A stretch of DNA of 64,000 bases from Myrica gale (Eukaryota; Streptophyta; Magnoliopsida; Fagales; Myricaceae), in assembly GCA_963930655.1 (NCBI GenBank), contig OZ005605.1, positions 26,915,501-26,979,500 of the forward strand. The letters run 5' to 3'. Shown in pieces: positions 1 to 11,600 of this stretch (position 1 is its first letter; the number at the start of each line of letters is the position of its first letter). The translations under genes and the position numbers were made by a program. The notes below the pieces were generated by a model. It saw only the letters and a program-made list of their open reading frames with translations. It had not been told where the DNA came from and did no database searches.

Positions 1-70
1 TTTATTCGTTCGTGTTTGTCTTTCGCTTCATACCCATGTTGATTACATTTAATTGGTCACACGTTTTTAG

Positions 71-2800
71 GTACATATTTCGTTGGTGGGGAAGGATCAT
101 ATGAGAGTTTCATGGGTCACTGAGGCGAAGCAGACGAAATCAATAGTGGAATATGGAAAAGAATCAGGAAGATATAATGCAGTGGCAACCGGTGAACACA
201 CCTCGTATAAGTACTTCTTTTACAGCTCAGGCGAGATCCACCATGTCAAGATTGGACCGCTGCAGCCCAGCACCTCCTATTTCTATAGGTGTGGAGGTTT
301 AGGCCCGGAGTTTTCCTTCAGAACTCCTCCCCCGGGATTCCCCATTGAATTTGTTGTTGTGGGTAAGTCATCGTGAACTTCTCCAAATATATATGAAGCT
401 CATGGCTTTCCACAGATATTCCACATGGCATGCTCACGAAAGGACAAATCTACTTATCCCTCTTCTCCTTTAGATGTGAAAAAGCATATATGGATGAGTC
501 GGTTAGGCAAGTTAGGATTCTAGTGCTTTGAGTCCAAGCAACCCCATGACGAATTAGAAGAGCGTACACTACTCGTTAGGTAAAGTATCATTACTCTGGT
601 ATCTTGCCTTGTTGTCTTCTTCTTGTGCTGTCGTCATAATGGCATATGAAAACGAAAAAAAGCAGATGGCAAAATTATTTAGAAGGGAAACTGTGGAAAG
701 GTTCATGCGCGTTATATCTAGGAGTAATCGCTTAGGAAAAAGAACAGGAATAAGAAAGAATCCTCTGGAAATGGTTCCTGACTTGTGCTTCATGAGTAGC
801 CGGACTCGGAAGTGGAGATATTAATTCTGGACAGTTAGCGGAAGTCCAAACTGAAGATTTAGGCATACAGTTTAGGCTTGATTAAGTGCAGCCTCTTACC
901 TGAAGACTGAAACGAGTTTGGCCGACTGAAACGAGTTTGGCCCAGAACGAAAGAACGAGCTGGGCATCTCAGACTTAAAACCCAGACACTGAACTCCAAA
1001 GTGAGTTTAGGATCCTAATCTTAAGGTCCTGAGAGGTCCTAAAGGAGGGTTGCGATATTGCCAACACATTAATGAATAAAATGGAAGGCTGAGATGTTGT
1101 CAACACATTAATGAATAGAGAGAAATAAAACACATTTCACCCATCTAATTCTATTCATTAATGTATTGACAACATTTTAACCCTCACTAAAACCTCTTAG
1201 GACCTTAAGATTATGACTCTAACCTTTTTTTGAGCAAGTTTTCAGTGATTAAAACCAAACCAAACCAAACCGTCTATAATCCGCAGCCCAAGGTGGAGTC
1301 CCCATTTAAGTCTATAATCCAATTACTAGCAAACAGTCCAAGGTGGAGTCCCCATTTAAGTCTATAATCCAACAACTCCTCGTGTTGAAAATACTCTATT
1401 TTGTTTGCAGGAGACCTGGGACAAACTGAATGGACTGCATCAACTTTAGCACATGTTGCGAGTAGGGATTACGACGTGTTCTTGATGCCGGGTGATTTGT
1501 CTTACGCCGATACCCAACAGCCTCTATGGGACTCATTCGGACGCCTGGTTGAGCCATACGCGACCACTCGCCCATGGATGGTGACCGAAGGGAACCACGA
1601 GATTGAGATCATTCCCATAATCCACTCAGAAGGCTTCACTTCCTACAATGCACGGTGGCCAATGGCATACGAAGAGAGTGGATCAACCTCAAACCTGTAT
1701 TACTCATTTGATGTCGCTGGGACTCACGTTATAATGTTAGGATCTTATACGGAGTTTTCTAAGGGGTCTGCTCAGTACAAGTGGCTGGAGGCGGATTTGG
1801 CTAAAGTTGACAGGACCAAGACGCCATGGATCTTTGTGCTCTTGCATGCTCCGTGGTATAACACAAATACGGCTCATAAAGGTGAAGGAGAAAGCATGAG
1901 GAAAGCTATGGAGAAGTTGCTTTTTAGAGCACGGGTCGACTTCGTTTTTGCCGGCCATGTTCATGCATATGAACGATTCGTAAGTCGCACAGTAATCTGT
2001 CTGCTCACAAACGTGCGTGCTGCTTTCTCCATTGATAATGATTGAAGATTTTCACCATTTTTTTCTTCGCTTTGTCGGTTGCAGACGAGGGTTTACAACA
2101 ACGAGGAGAACCAATGTGGTCCGGTATATGTGACAATTGGGGATGGAGGAAACCGAGAAGGACTTGCATTGAAGTAAGTACCCGCGAAACTTCCTTTATA
2201 GGCCCAAAATCGTCATTCTTGATGGGCTTCCGATTCCCTTTGAGCTGAGAAATTTGGACTGAACTTCAATCCAAATTGCTCACTGGCCCAATTTAATAGG
2301 CCCAATAGAGGAGAGTGAATTTTTCGGGTGATCACGGTCTATAATAGATCAAAATAAATGGAATCTGAATCTCAGCATCCAAGCTAGGGGCATTTTGGGT
2401 GAATGGAAAATTAACCTATTCTTTATTATGTTTTTACGGTCGTAGCCGCAGCGGAAAAGAAAAAGCTCTACGTAATTTTCTCTCATATGATATTTTTTTT
2501 CAATAACTTTCAGATTCTAGGTAGTTTTTATTTATTTATTTATCGATATCTATGTTGCTTTTATGTGAAAAATCGGAATATAGGTTCAAGAACCCTACTT
2601 CTCCGCTCTCATTGTTCCGGGAGGCAAGCTTTGGACATGGGCGGCTCCGGGTACTGAACGAGACACATGCAAATTGGTCGTGGCACCGTAACAACGACTC
2701 CAACTCAGTTGTGGCGGATCAGGTCTGGCTCGAAAGTTTAAGCTCCTCCGAAGCATGTTGGGATGAGGGACTATTAACGCGTCTTAAAGATGAGCTATAG
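71..2800 (+). CDS. Purple acid phosphatase, 3' part (PAP18/PAP22-like)
   Basis: Metallophosphoesterase that hydrolyses phosphate monoesters with a binuclear metal centre, usually secreted or vacuolar. Exons 71-362, 1411-1979, 2085-2173 and 2584-2800 join in frame and give 388 visible residues. The first visible exon starts after an acceptor AG at 69-70, so the signal peptide and start codon lie upstream of the window. All five metal-ligand blocks are present: GDLG at the 1411 junction, GDLSYAD (1491-1511), GNHE (about 1590), HAPWY (about 1846) and GHVHAYER (1953-1976). The N-terminal fibronectin-like part (VGKDHMRVSW, SYFYRCGG) and the C-terminal HGRLRVLNETH block match small plant PAPs of about 430 aa. 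The 1.05-kb intron contains an inverted-repeat element. A polyadenylation-type AATAAA is at about 2894. The family call is firm; the exact paralogue number is a guess. Confidence 0.95.
1003..1221. mobile_element. MITE-like inverted repeat in PAP intron
   Basis: The left arm (1003-1075, with CTAATCTTAAGGTCCT and ACATTAATGAAT) reappears inverted at about 1148-1221 with a few mismatches. A second partial copy of the ACACATTAATGAAT segment lies at about 1102-1116. There is no coding capacity. This is the structure of a decayed miniature inverted-repeat element inside a PAP intron. Confidence 0.7.
1288..1371. repeat. 50-bp tandem duplication
   Basis: The segment containing AGGTGGAGTCCCCATTTAAG at 1291 is repeated 50 bases later at 1341, followed each time by TCTATAATCCA. 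It lies just upstream of the acceptor of PAP exon 2. Confidence 0.8.
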
Positions 2801-2924
2801 CTTCTTAAATACTTCTTCAAAGCTCTTGCTGGAGCGCTACCGTTTGAAAGTACAGTTTGCAATGTTCCATCATGTTTCTTGCGAATCGAGTCTAATAAAA
2901 TTGTCAGCTTTTAATTTTTTTTTT

Positions 2925-3370
2925 GGGTAAAATACATAAACAGTCCCTGTGGTTTCACGTTTTGACAAATTGGTCCATGTGGTTTCAACTTGAACACATT
3001 AGTCCCTGAAGTAAGTATCATGTAACAAAAAGGTCCTCCCGTTAGATTTCCGTCAACTCACTTAACAGTCAAAGCTATGGGAGGACCTTTTTGTTACATG
3101 ATGCATACCTCAGGGACCAATTTGTCAAAAGATGATACCACAGGGACCTACAAATTAGTCCATGTGATATCACCTTTTGACAAATTAGTCCCTGAGGTAT
3201 GCATTATGTAACAAAAAGGTCCTCCCGAAAGCTTTGACCGTTAAGTGGGTTGACGGAGGGATTGTATTGCAACAACTTGCTGACCACATGGACTAACACG
3301 TTCAACTTGAAACTACAGGGACTATTTTGTCAAAACGTGAAACCACAGAGACTGTTTCAGTACTTTTCCC
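2925..3370. mobile_element. Palindromic MITE with 'agggacta' motifs
   Basis: The ends are inverted repeats of 50 bp or more: the left end begins GGGTAAAATAC and the right end is the complement of GGGAAAAGTAC, followed by the shared block CTGTGGTTTCACGTTTTGAC. Internally, TTTTTGTTACATGATGCATACC and its complement make further nested palindromes, with GGTCCTCCCG repeated. It is a common class of plant non-autonomous inverted-repeat element and lies about 120 bp past the PAP stop codon. Confidence 0.85.
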
Positions 3371-4674
3371 TAATTTCTTTACCTAATTAGCTGTAGTTGT
3401 GTTACGAAAGGAAGGCATATAGAATAAAATAATTAAATAATAGGCTTAATTACTTGTACAATCTCGGTACCTGTATTATTTGTTTTTAATAAATCAATTT
3501 TTGAATGATAGTGTTCTTGTGGTCCATTTTTTAGATAAATATGTCTTTTCGTCTATAAAAAATTAGCTCATTAATAAAGACAGGGTCCATAATAGCCTAT
3601 ATAGATATTTTGTTAGTTAACTAACTTTTAGTAGATAAAACAACTTATATGTATAAGAAATTAGACAAAATAGATTGTCTCATTTAAAGTTGTAATATAA
3701 AGACTGATTTATATAAAGTTAATACGATAAAAAATATAATATAATTAAACCTAAAAAAATATCTGAAATAAATACATTGGATGAGCTAACAAGATTAGAC
3801 ATGGAAAAATATATAAAATAATAAAAATATAATCCGCAAAACGAAACCACTCTTAAATTTTGTATGTTTATTATAATAAAAAAAATTAATCAAAAATTTG
3901 AAAAGCGGCCCGGTAAGTCTCGAAATCACATCGAGAGCAGTGCGCTCTATTCGGTTATGTCTTTACCAAACACATGTTCGGTTGAATATTTTTTTTTAGA
4001 ATTTAGATATTATTATTTTTTACAATTTAAACATCACAAAAAAAAATATGTATTTTAATATAATATTTTATTACCTTTTTACAAACATCAATCTATTTTA
4101 ATAATTTTTACACGTATATTAATACAATTTTAAACTCACTTAAATAACTAAATATTTATAAATTTATTAAAATCATATAAATTTCTTCCAAAGGAAACAC
4201 TAAAATCTCACTTGTCACGTTTCAAAATTCACCATTGAGGACGTGGATCTGTCTAACATGAAAAACGTGAAAAGCGAACGTTTTACTTTAGGAGGAAGGA
4301 ATAAAGGCTCAGAAAGCTTTTCATTTTTGCACCCAATGGCCGCATGCCAAGTACACAATAATTAGCTGTTTGCTTATACTCCACCTATATAAGCTGTCTT
4401 GTTCTGATTGGTTGGGGTACCCATCAACGACGAAAAGCTCAAACCACTTGTTCAATACAGCGAAAGAAAAATGTAGGCGTAAGCGCATTTTCGATTCCAA
4501 GAGAGATTTTCTTTTTCAAGCCAAGCCAAGCCGCGTAAGATTGAGAGCAAAAAAGAAAAGGAAAGCAAATCCACATAAAACTTATTAAAGATAAAATATT
4601 ATCGAAAACCGTGACGCGTACAGATGTTCATGATCCAATTCACCCAATGAGGATGATCGACAGCTCTGATTGAA
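3371..4674. other. AT-rich intergenic stretch
   Basis: Mostly A/T-rich sequence between the PAP and A20/AN1 genes, which converge on it. No coding region, RNA gene or clear repeat structure is recognised. The last part presumably includes the A20/AN1 3'UTR. Confidence 0.6.
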
Positions 4675-5190
4675 TTAAATCCTTTGAAGCTTCTCGGCTA
4701 TGACCACGGGATTAGCCCTCGCAATCTCCTCCCTCCCAGCCGCCTTAAAGTCAAACGCACACTCATGCTTCTCCGGGTACCTGTGGACCCCGCAAAACGT
4801 GGTCCCGCACCTGCACTTAAACCCGGTCAACCCGACTCGTCTCCTGCACATAAAACACCGGTTCGGCTGGGCAACAATCGTCAATGCGTCCGGGGCTCCC
4901 GTTTCTGCCGCCGGTGTCCGTACATTTACGGCTGCTTCCGGAAAGGTCAACGCCGGAGGAGCAGGGAGAACATCTGTTGCGGAGGGAGATTTCGACGGTG
5001 GAGGAGATGATGGAGAATAAGCCGAGGAGACAGGGATTTCGATCGATGGTTTGGAGGGGGAGGAGGCGTGATGTAAGTCTCGGTAGCATTTAGAGCAGAG
5101 GTTCATGGTGGCAGGGCTGCCAAAGAAGCCGCAGTTGTTGGCGCACAGTCGGTGGCCCTCGGGAGCTTGGCATCTGTGCTCTTCCGCCAT
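4675..5190 (-). CDS. A20/AN1 zinc-finger stress-associated protein
   Basis: The 171-aa protein has an N-terminal A20 finger (C16, C20, C32, C35 in LCANNCGFFGS...NLCSKC) and a C-terminal AN1 finger (C112, C115, C126, C128, C133, H136, H142, C144), the order and length of plant SAP proteins. A Ser/Pro-rich linker (about 42-85) separates them. A20 domains bind ubiquitin, and SAPs are regulators of abiotic-stress responses. The frame stays open upstream to 5325, but the ATG at 5188-5190 is chosen because MAEEHRCQAPEGHRLC matches the family start. A probable 5'UTR intron runs from 5622 to 5307 (donor CAG/GTACG, acceptor GTGCAG), also typical of SAP genes. The coding region is intronless. Confidence 0.95.
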   Translation of the reverse strand: MAEEHRCQAPEGHRLCANNCGFFGSPATMNLCSKCYRDLHHASSPSKPSIEIPVSSAYSPSSPPPSKSPSATDVLPAPPALTFPEAAVNVRTPAAETGAPDALTIVAQPNRCFMCRRRVGLTGFKCRCGTTFCGVHRYPEKHECAFDFKAAGREEIARANPVVIAEKLQRI

Positions 5191-5306
5191 TTCTCTTTCT
5201 CGAGTTTCCCTCTCTAGAGCTCTGTTTGGCTCTGACAAAACAGAAACGATCCGGATTTTAGGCTGGAGATCTGATCGGTTCCTCGGGCGACCAATTACAA
5301 AAGAAT

Positions 5307-5622
5307 CTGCACAATTGAAAACCACAACAGTTTAAGAAAGGAAGCAAGAAGGGAATTTGAAGCTGTGAACGGTTAGGAACAAATATTCCTCGTTTCTATT
5401 TTCCCTTTTGCTCTCCTGAGAGCCCTTAAACATCTAAAACAACGGCTAGGAACCGAGTTAGACAAGGAAGGGAATTTGAATTCTCGAGTTGATTAGTTTT
5501 GTCTATCTTTCAGCTAAACAAATAAACCCGATTTAAACTGGCAAAATTCCTTCCACTTACGAACAGACAGAAATCGAATCAGACAACACGAAAGGAAAGA
5601 GAAACGTAGATAATCGTCGTAC
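5307..5622 (-). other. Probable 5'UTR intron of the A20/AN1 gene
   Basis: On the minus strand the sequence reads AACAG/GTACGACG at 5622 and TTGTGCAG/ATTC at 5307, giving a 316-bp intron ahead of the start codon. Plant SAP genes often have one intron in the 5' leader. There is no transcript evidence here. Confidence 0.55.
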
Positions 5623-5741
5623 CTGTTTGAAGAATTCAGAGAAATTTTGAAACAGCCGAATGAGATAAGAAGAGGAAGAGGACGTAGAATCTTAACGCGG
5701 AAGAATTAGCGGTCAGAGGAATATTAAAGACGGAAAAAGGA

Positions 5742-5765
5742 AGAGAGAGAGAGAGAGAGAGAGAG
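5742..5765. repeat. (GA)n microsatellite in SAP 5' leader/promoter
   Basis: An uninterrupted AG dinucleotide run, which reads CT on the gene strand. CT-rich tracts are common in plant 5' leaders. Confidence 0.9.
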
Positions 5766-5868
5766 GAGGAAGGAGCGTCGAAAGGGAACAAGCCTGGGCT
5801 TTCCTACGGTATTATTAATTTTTGTTATCCTGCAGCGAAATTCATGCACTAAAAAGGGAGAATAAAAC

Positions 5869-5880
5869 GTGACGTGTCCT
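5869..5880 (-). promoter_or_regulatory. Candidate ABRE/ACGT element upstream of SAP
   Basis: GTGACGTGTCCT contains the ACGTGTC core of ABA-response elements, about 680 bp upstream of the SAP start codon. Such elements are plausible for a stress-regulated gene. A short motif alone is weak evidence. Confidence 0.35.
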
Positions 5881-5889
5881 CTTCTAGAC

Positions 5890-8270
5890 CGTGTAGATTA
5901 ACGCGTGGCAGGTACTCGTACTCTGGCGTGGCGAGATTGGGTGGTTCTGTTTAACGAAGTTAGGTGGGGTGGGTTATTGACGACGACGTTGATCACGGTT
6001 TCAGCCCACGTCTTGCTTCGCTGTATGGTTACATTTTATGCTCAAATTTAATTTAATTTTTCATTGTCTCCAGAATAACGAAAAGTAAAATACCCACCAA
6101 AACAATACAAAAAAGGCACTATATATATATATATATATATCAATTAAATTTTAATATTTTGGAACTGTGAAGTATATATATATTTCTAATATTTCAATTA
6201 TGTATTTTCTGATGACCGTCTCGGTTATATTTTCATATCATGTAATATATCCATATTTTGTTCAGGAAAAAAAAAACCAATTTAGCTTTGGTAATAATTG
6301 AGCTTTAAAAAATTAAAATGGAGGATGAGGGGTTGGAGTGTGTCTCTTCTCAGATATTGGATGTAGCATGCCCACGCGGTCCAATGTCTTGCAATGTCAG
6401 AGCCAGATTAGATACGGAACCATCGTAGATAATGGGCATTGTTGACCCGATTTTCAGTATATTAGGAAACGAAGGGGTCTTTTGATTTAGGGAGTTTCGT
6501 TTAATACAAAATTACAAGATTTTTATAATTTTGATATAATTGTAAATATTTATGTAGGTTGAAATTTTTATAATTTTTTTTTGTGTAAAAGTATGTGAGT
6601 TTTTTTAAAATATTTAATTTTTGTTAAAATTTATAAAAAAAAATATAGAGATAAATGATTTGATGTAATTGTTTAATAAATAAATATTTATGTTAGGTGA
6701 AAAGTATGAAGAAATAATATTTTATTATATTTTTATTTTTTAAAGGTATTAGAGTTTATAAGAAAATTTATTGGAGATTGCGCAAAATGTATTGATATTT
6801 GTGTATGAATTTTTGAGAATTTAGATATTTATTTTTTAAATTTTGTTAAATACATTTATATTTTAAAATATTTTTACAAACGAAGCTCCAGTGATTTCGC
6901 CCAAATAATTGACCTCTTCGTATTGAGACGGCTCTGATGGTGAGGAAATTGTTGCATTTGATAGAATAGGTTATTTTACCATTTCAATGTTGCTGGGACA
7001 TTGGTTGTCGTATAATGCAGAGTCACACAATTTCTTCGTCCGCAAATTTGTAGACAACGGCAGAAACAACATTTTGGGCCCCTTGGAAATATATAAGATA
7101 CGTAGGATAGGGATTAGTTTGTTTCTCCTTTGTTTGTTAATTTGTTTGCTTAGCAAGGCATCTAGTACGTACCCGGTTGGAGGCATATTTGTCATCAAAG
7201 CCACGTCTTAAGTATAGCTGCGCTACGACCAATTAATATTTATTTTTTATGCCAAATAAATAAAATGGAAACAACGTACCCAATGCTAAATAATATACTA
7301 GATAGCAATCCTAATAAATGAAATACGTAATATTATACTTCTTTCTATATATTGACCGGCATGCAATATATAATATTGGGGTCACTTTAATATTATCCAA
7401 ACATTATGCGAGATTATAATATGGGATAAATGTAAAATTGGTCCATGTGCTATATGCAAAAATCGATTTAGTCCCTGTGATATAAAAACATCGATTTAGT
7501 CCCTGTGATTTTAGAAAGTGATAAAATCAGTTCCTGATGGAGGACCAATAACAAACGAAAATAAAATTACAGGGACTAAATCGATGTTTTTCATATCACA
7601 AGGATTAAATCGATTTTTGCGTATAACACATGAACTGATTTTACCTAGCCGAATTCTATTCATTTTCTCCCTGAAAAAGAAAGTTCGAAAATAGCAAAAT
7701 TCATTCGGGTTTGGTATCCTGCCAACGCTGAAAGGTACTTTTTCCCAACTTTTGGACGGTCATCATTTTTTGATCGTTTCCTTGTGATAAGTGACATTTC
7801 TGGAACTTAAATGGGGTTAGAACTCACTGGACAGACGAATACAATTTTTTTCTAACATTTATTTCGCATAAAAAATTATTAACGGAATTGGCGAGCGAGC
7901 AGGGATTCGAAACTTTAAAATAACAATAAAATGTTCTTTCAATCAAATCATCCATTTTTAATATAAAAAATATATTCAAATTATCTCTCTTTAATTTTTT
8001 TCATACACTTCAAAATTATAAAAAAAATATTTTATTTTTCTTTTTTTTCTTAGATATTAGTATTTTTTCTTCTCAAAATAAAAAATTTATGGGCCTTTGC
8101 TGGGCCTATCAGGCTAAGCTCCGCTTGTTAATTCAATTTCTGGACCAATGAGAAAGTAGAAGCCTGGATCACCTACGGCCTAACAACCCACATGGAACTA
8201 GGAGAGGGACAGTCAGTCAGTCACCAACAAAGCTAACCGTCCAGTTCGACAGTACTGCTCTCTCAGATAC
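5890..8270. other. Intergenic region with repeats
   Basis: There is no gene. It holds a TA microsatellite (about 6119-6140), long A/T-rich stretches (6480-6880, 7860-8090) and one palindromic element (listed separately). Open frames at about 6970-7210 occur on both strands and resemble nothing known. Confidence 0.6.
7423..7648. mobile_element. Palindromic MITE, 'fixed-phrase' type
   Basis: The left arm carries GCAAAAATCGATTTAGTCCC, and the right arm carries the inverted complement (TTAAATCGATTTTTGC). The outermost bases also pair (GTAAAATTGGTCCATGTG against CACATGAACTGATTTTAC). It is related in motif style to 2925-3370, but not the same sequence. Confidence 0.8.
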
Positions 8271-8277
8271 TAATATT

Positions 8278-8453
8278 GAGACCCCAAATATTTGGGGTCT
8301 CAACAAATCGGACAAAACAAACAAATTTCAAAATTTTTAACTTTTACACCTACACACTTCACTTTTCACAAACACCAATAAATCTCAATAAAGTAAATAT
8401 TCTCAAAATTTTGGGAATATTCCCCGATATTTTGACAAACAAACATATATGAA
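8278..8453. mobile_element. MITE copy A, upstream of the SLC35F gene
   Basis: About 175 bp starting with the perfect palindrome GACCCCAAATATTTGGGGTC and ending near GACAAACAAACAT. A close direct copy lies at 13720-13903. It sits 220 bp upstream of the transporter start codon, within the likely promoter. Confidence 0.8.
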
Positions 8454-8670
8454 TCTCCCGCGACCATTGTACAAGTACAAAGAACGGTAGCTGGAGATCT
8501 CTGAGTTTGGCAACTCTTGTCACGCTCACGCAAACGACCTGTTAGGCATATTCATTTATTTATTTTTATCTAATTATGTATGTCATGTAAGAGCTTGTGA
8601 TGTTTATGCTCAGCAACAACAATCTGAGCGAACACGGGCTTTTCCTTAGTAGCTGCGTGCAAGTTTCGGT

Positions 8671-11600
8671 ATGAGCTGGGGCGCTTTGGGCACCTGCTGG
8701 GGAAGCAATGAATTCAGGCGGACTCTCTGGCTACTATTGCTGGGTCAGGCAGTCTCTTTTGCACTTGCACTCGCTAGCTTCACTTCGTCCCTGATAGCCA
8801 ATCTTGGTATCCTTCGGAAACCCATCTTAATTTGTTGTGTAGCTGTAGACTTTCTTTGTTGTTTCTTTATTGGTTTTTTTTTTCCTCTCAACGTGGTTGT
8901 GTGAAGGTGTTAATGCGCCTGTTACTCAGACCTTGTTTGCTTACTTGAGTTTGGCGTTGTTCTATGGGAGTATTTTGCTGTATAGGCGTCAGAAACTACT
9001 GGTAAGTTTTCTTCCTAGATTATTTAGCTTCTGTGCATTGCATTCCCTCAGCTTTGCAGTGGTCAAATTGGAACCGTGGGGGTGAACTGCGAAGTCATGT
9101 AATTGGTTGCAAAATTCTAGGTTACTTTCGGTGTTCTGAAAACGTGACATCATGTGTGTTGGTTGCAGGTGTCTTGGTATTGGTATCTCCTCTTGGGTTT
9201 CGTCGATGTTCAAGGCAATTATCTCGGTGAGTAATGGTTCCTGAACTCTGGCACATGTGTTTCGGCTTATTATTCATGCCCTGGCCACGCGAGAGGCTAA
9301 TTAAGATAAATGATTATTTCCTTTTCGAGAATTGATGCGGTAGCTAGTAGTGGCAGTCGACTTTGTCCGCATAATGACGAATTTGAGATTTGGCTGTATT
9401 TGATACTTACGTTGATTGAAAGGAACTTATATATTCGAGGAAATAGTGTCTGTAATAGTGGGCCAGGAAATATGAGGTAAAAGTAGAATATTTGTGCGAA
9501 CTTGTAAGTTGTTCATGGATTTCCTTTGAAAGAAATGGGATTTTTTTTTACCGTGCCTATCTAGAACGGGAGAAAAAGTAACTGCAAAATGGTCCTCTAG
9601 TGTATGAAAAATTTCCAGTACAAGGTAGTTCAGTTCATCTATGGATTTGTGGGAATCATTAACTAATTTCCAGATGCAATTGATGCAGTTAACGAAGCAT
9701 TCCAGTTCTCATCAATTACAAGCGTAACATTATTGGACTGCTGGACGATAGCATGGGTCCTAATTCTGACATGGATCTTCCTTGGCACTCGATATTCCCT
9801 ATGGCAATTATTTGGTGCAGCCATCTGTGTGCTTGGCCTTGGTTTAGTTCTCATATCTGATGCCGGGGTGGGTGGTGGAGGTGACATTTTCTTTTCCACA
9901 TTTAACAAGTGATTGTTTTCTTTTTCCTGGGTAGTGGACTAATGGTTGTTCGGAATTATGTCTCAAGCACTGTCTCTGGAGCAAGTTTTGGGACTTTTAA
10001 TAGTTTTTCTGTGTTCTGAGATTCCTGGAGCAAGTTTTGGAATAAACATATTGTCAATGTTGTTACATATGTTGTGCTTTCAGGTGGTTCAAGACCACTA
10101 CTGGGGGATATACTTGTCATTGCGGGGACAGTTTTCTATGCAATCAGCAATGTTTCAGAGGTTCGCGAGTTGATTCCTCTCTCTCTCTCTCTCTATTCTC
10201 TATCTTCATCTTCTCCTCTCTTTTAGAACGAACACTCTGCTTACGCCAAGAGAGGGATACTGACATCTCAATCTAACTTATTCACTGAAAGGCATCAATT
10301 TCTCGATAAGAGGTTACCGAAGTATATGCCATATTAGCAGTTAATAACTGAAGACCTGAAACAGCAGTCTGGTTCCCTGAATGTCCACTTTTCACTCTTA
10401 AATTGCTTAATTAGTCTGCAGAAATATCTTTGTTGAAGCATCAAGACCATAGAAGCAATATTCTGCCTTTATCATTTTCACTCACAAGTTGTTGCTCCTT
10501 TTGTAATTTCTTCCTCTATTGCAGGAATTCTGTGTTAAGAAAAAGGATCGTGTTGAAGTAATTGCTATGATTGGTGTTTATGGATTCCTAGTGAGTGTCG
10601 TTCAGGTGTATCCTTCATTAAGCATACTATACTCGAGACATGGAATATATAGTTTATGTCGCTGTTCTGTAAGGGGAAGAATTGGATTGTTTTCTTTCTA
10701 ACTGTTCCTCAGATCTATACTGGAGGCAAAGAGTCTGGAATCAGTCGAGTGGTCAACAGATATTGTAAGTAATAAATCTTCATTTTCTTGCATTATTATT
10801 ATTATTATTTTGAATTCATTTGTTGTATTTTTTTGGGCAAAATTGCAATAATAAGAATGATCTATGTGTTCCAACTGATAAATATGAATTCTAGATGTTT
10901 AGTTACATAGTAAGATTCTGAGGATACTGTCTACTTTCTGCTTGTGAATATTCCACGACAATTTGCATGAGCTGAAGCTGTTGCCAAACCACTAAAATGA
11001 GGCGACGGATTTCATTGATTACTTCATTGGAATAAATTATACAGTTTTGGACACCCCTAGCAAAATTAGAGAACCAATCTACATGATATTTTGCTCGATC
11101 ATTGTAGTATCCTTAACTTCTGTAGTTTCAGTAAGGCTTAAAGTTTAAGGCAAAAAAGTGTGGGCACAAAAAGATGTAGGAATCTAGTTGTTTTATTAGG
11201 ACAAGCCTTTCTTGCCTATTTCCAAATATGAACTTTGGTTCCAGATCAAAAGAGAATTTGTTTTCATGTTTTCAGATATTAGCCTTCGCTGGCTATGCTC
11301 TATCAACCTTTATGCTCTACTCCCTTGGTCCATTCGTTCTTCAGGTAACTTTCCTTCTCATCAACAGGATTTGGTGCGATGACCTTCTTTAGCTGGAAAT
11401 CTACTTTTCACTTAGGTCTGGCCACTGAATGAGTCATTGCAGAAGCCAGAAGGCAAAAAAGTTAATTGCTTAGTTAGACTCAGAGATGAGACTAGAAATA
11501 TATAGCTGAGTAGGCTTAGTGACCATCCAATTCCCTGTCCCAAATCTGATTATACAGCATTTATGAGGGTTTTCTTAATCTTTTTTTCTTTGTAGTAGAT

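Noticed and set aside
4684..5335. Open frames on the plus strand over the A20/AN1 gene (for example 4684-5010, 4700-5020, 5105-5335)
   Set aside because: They are opposite-strand shadows of a GC-rich coding region; only the minus frame shows zinc-finger cysteines.
6971..7211. Overlapping frames on both strands as a small gene
   Set aside because: No motif, no splice context, and both strands equally open.
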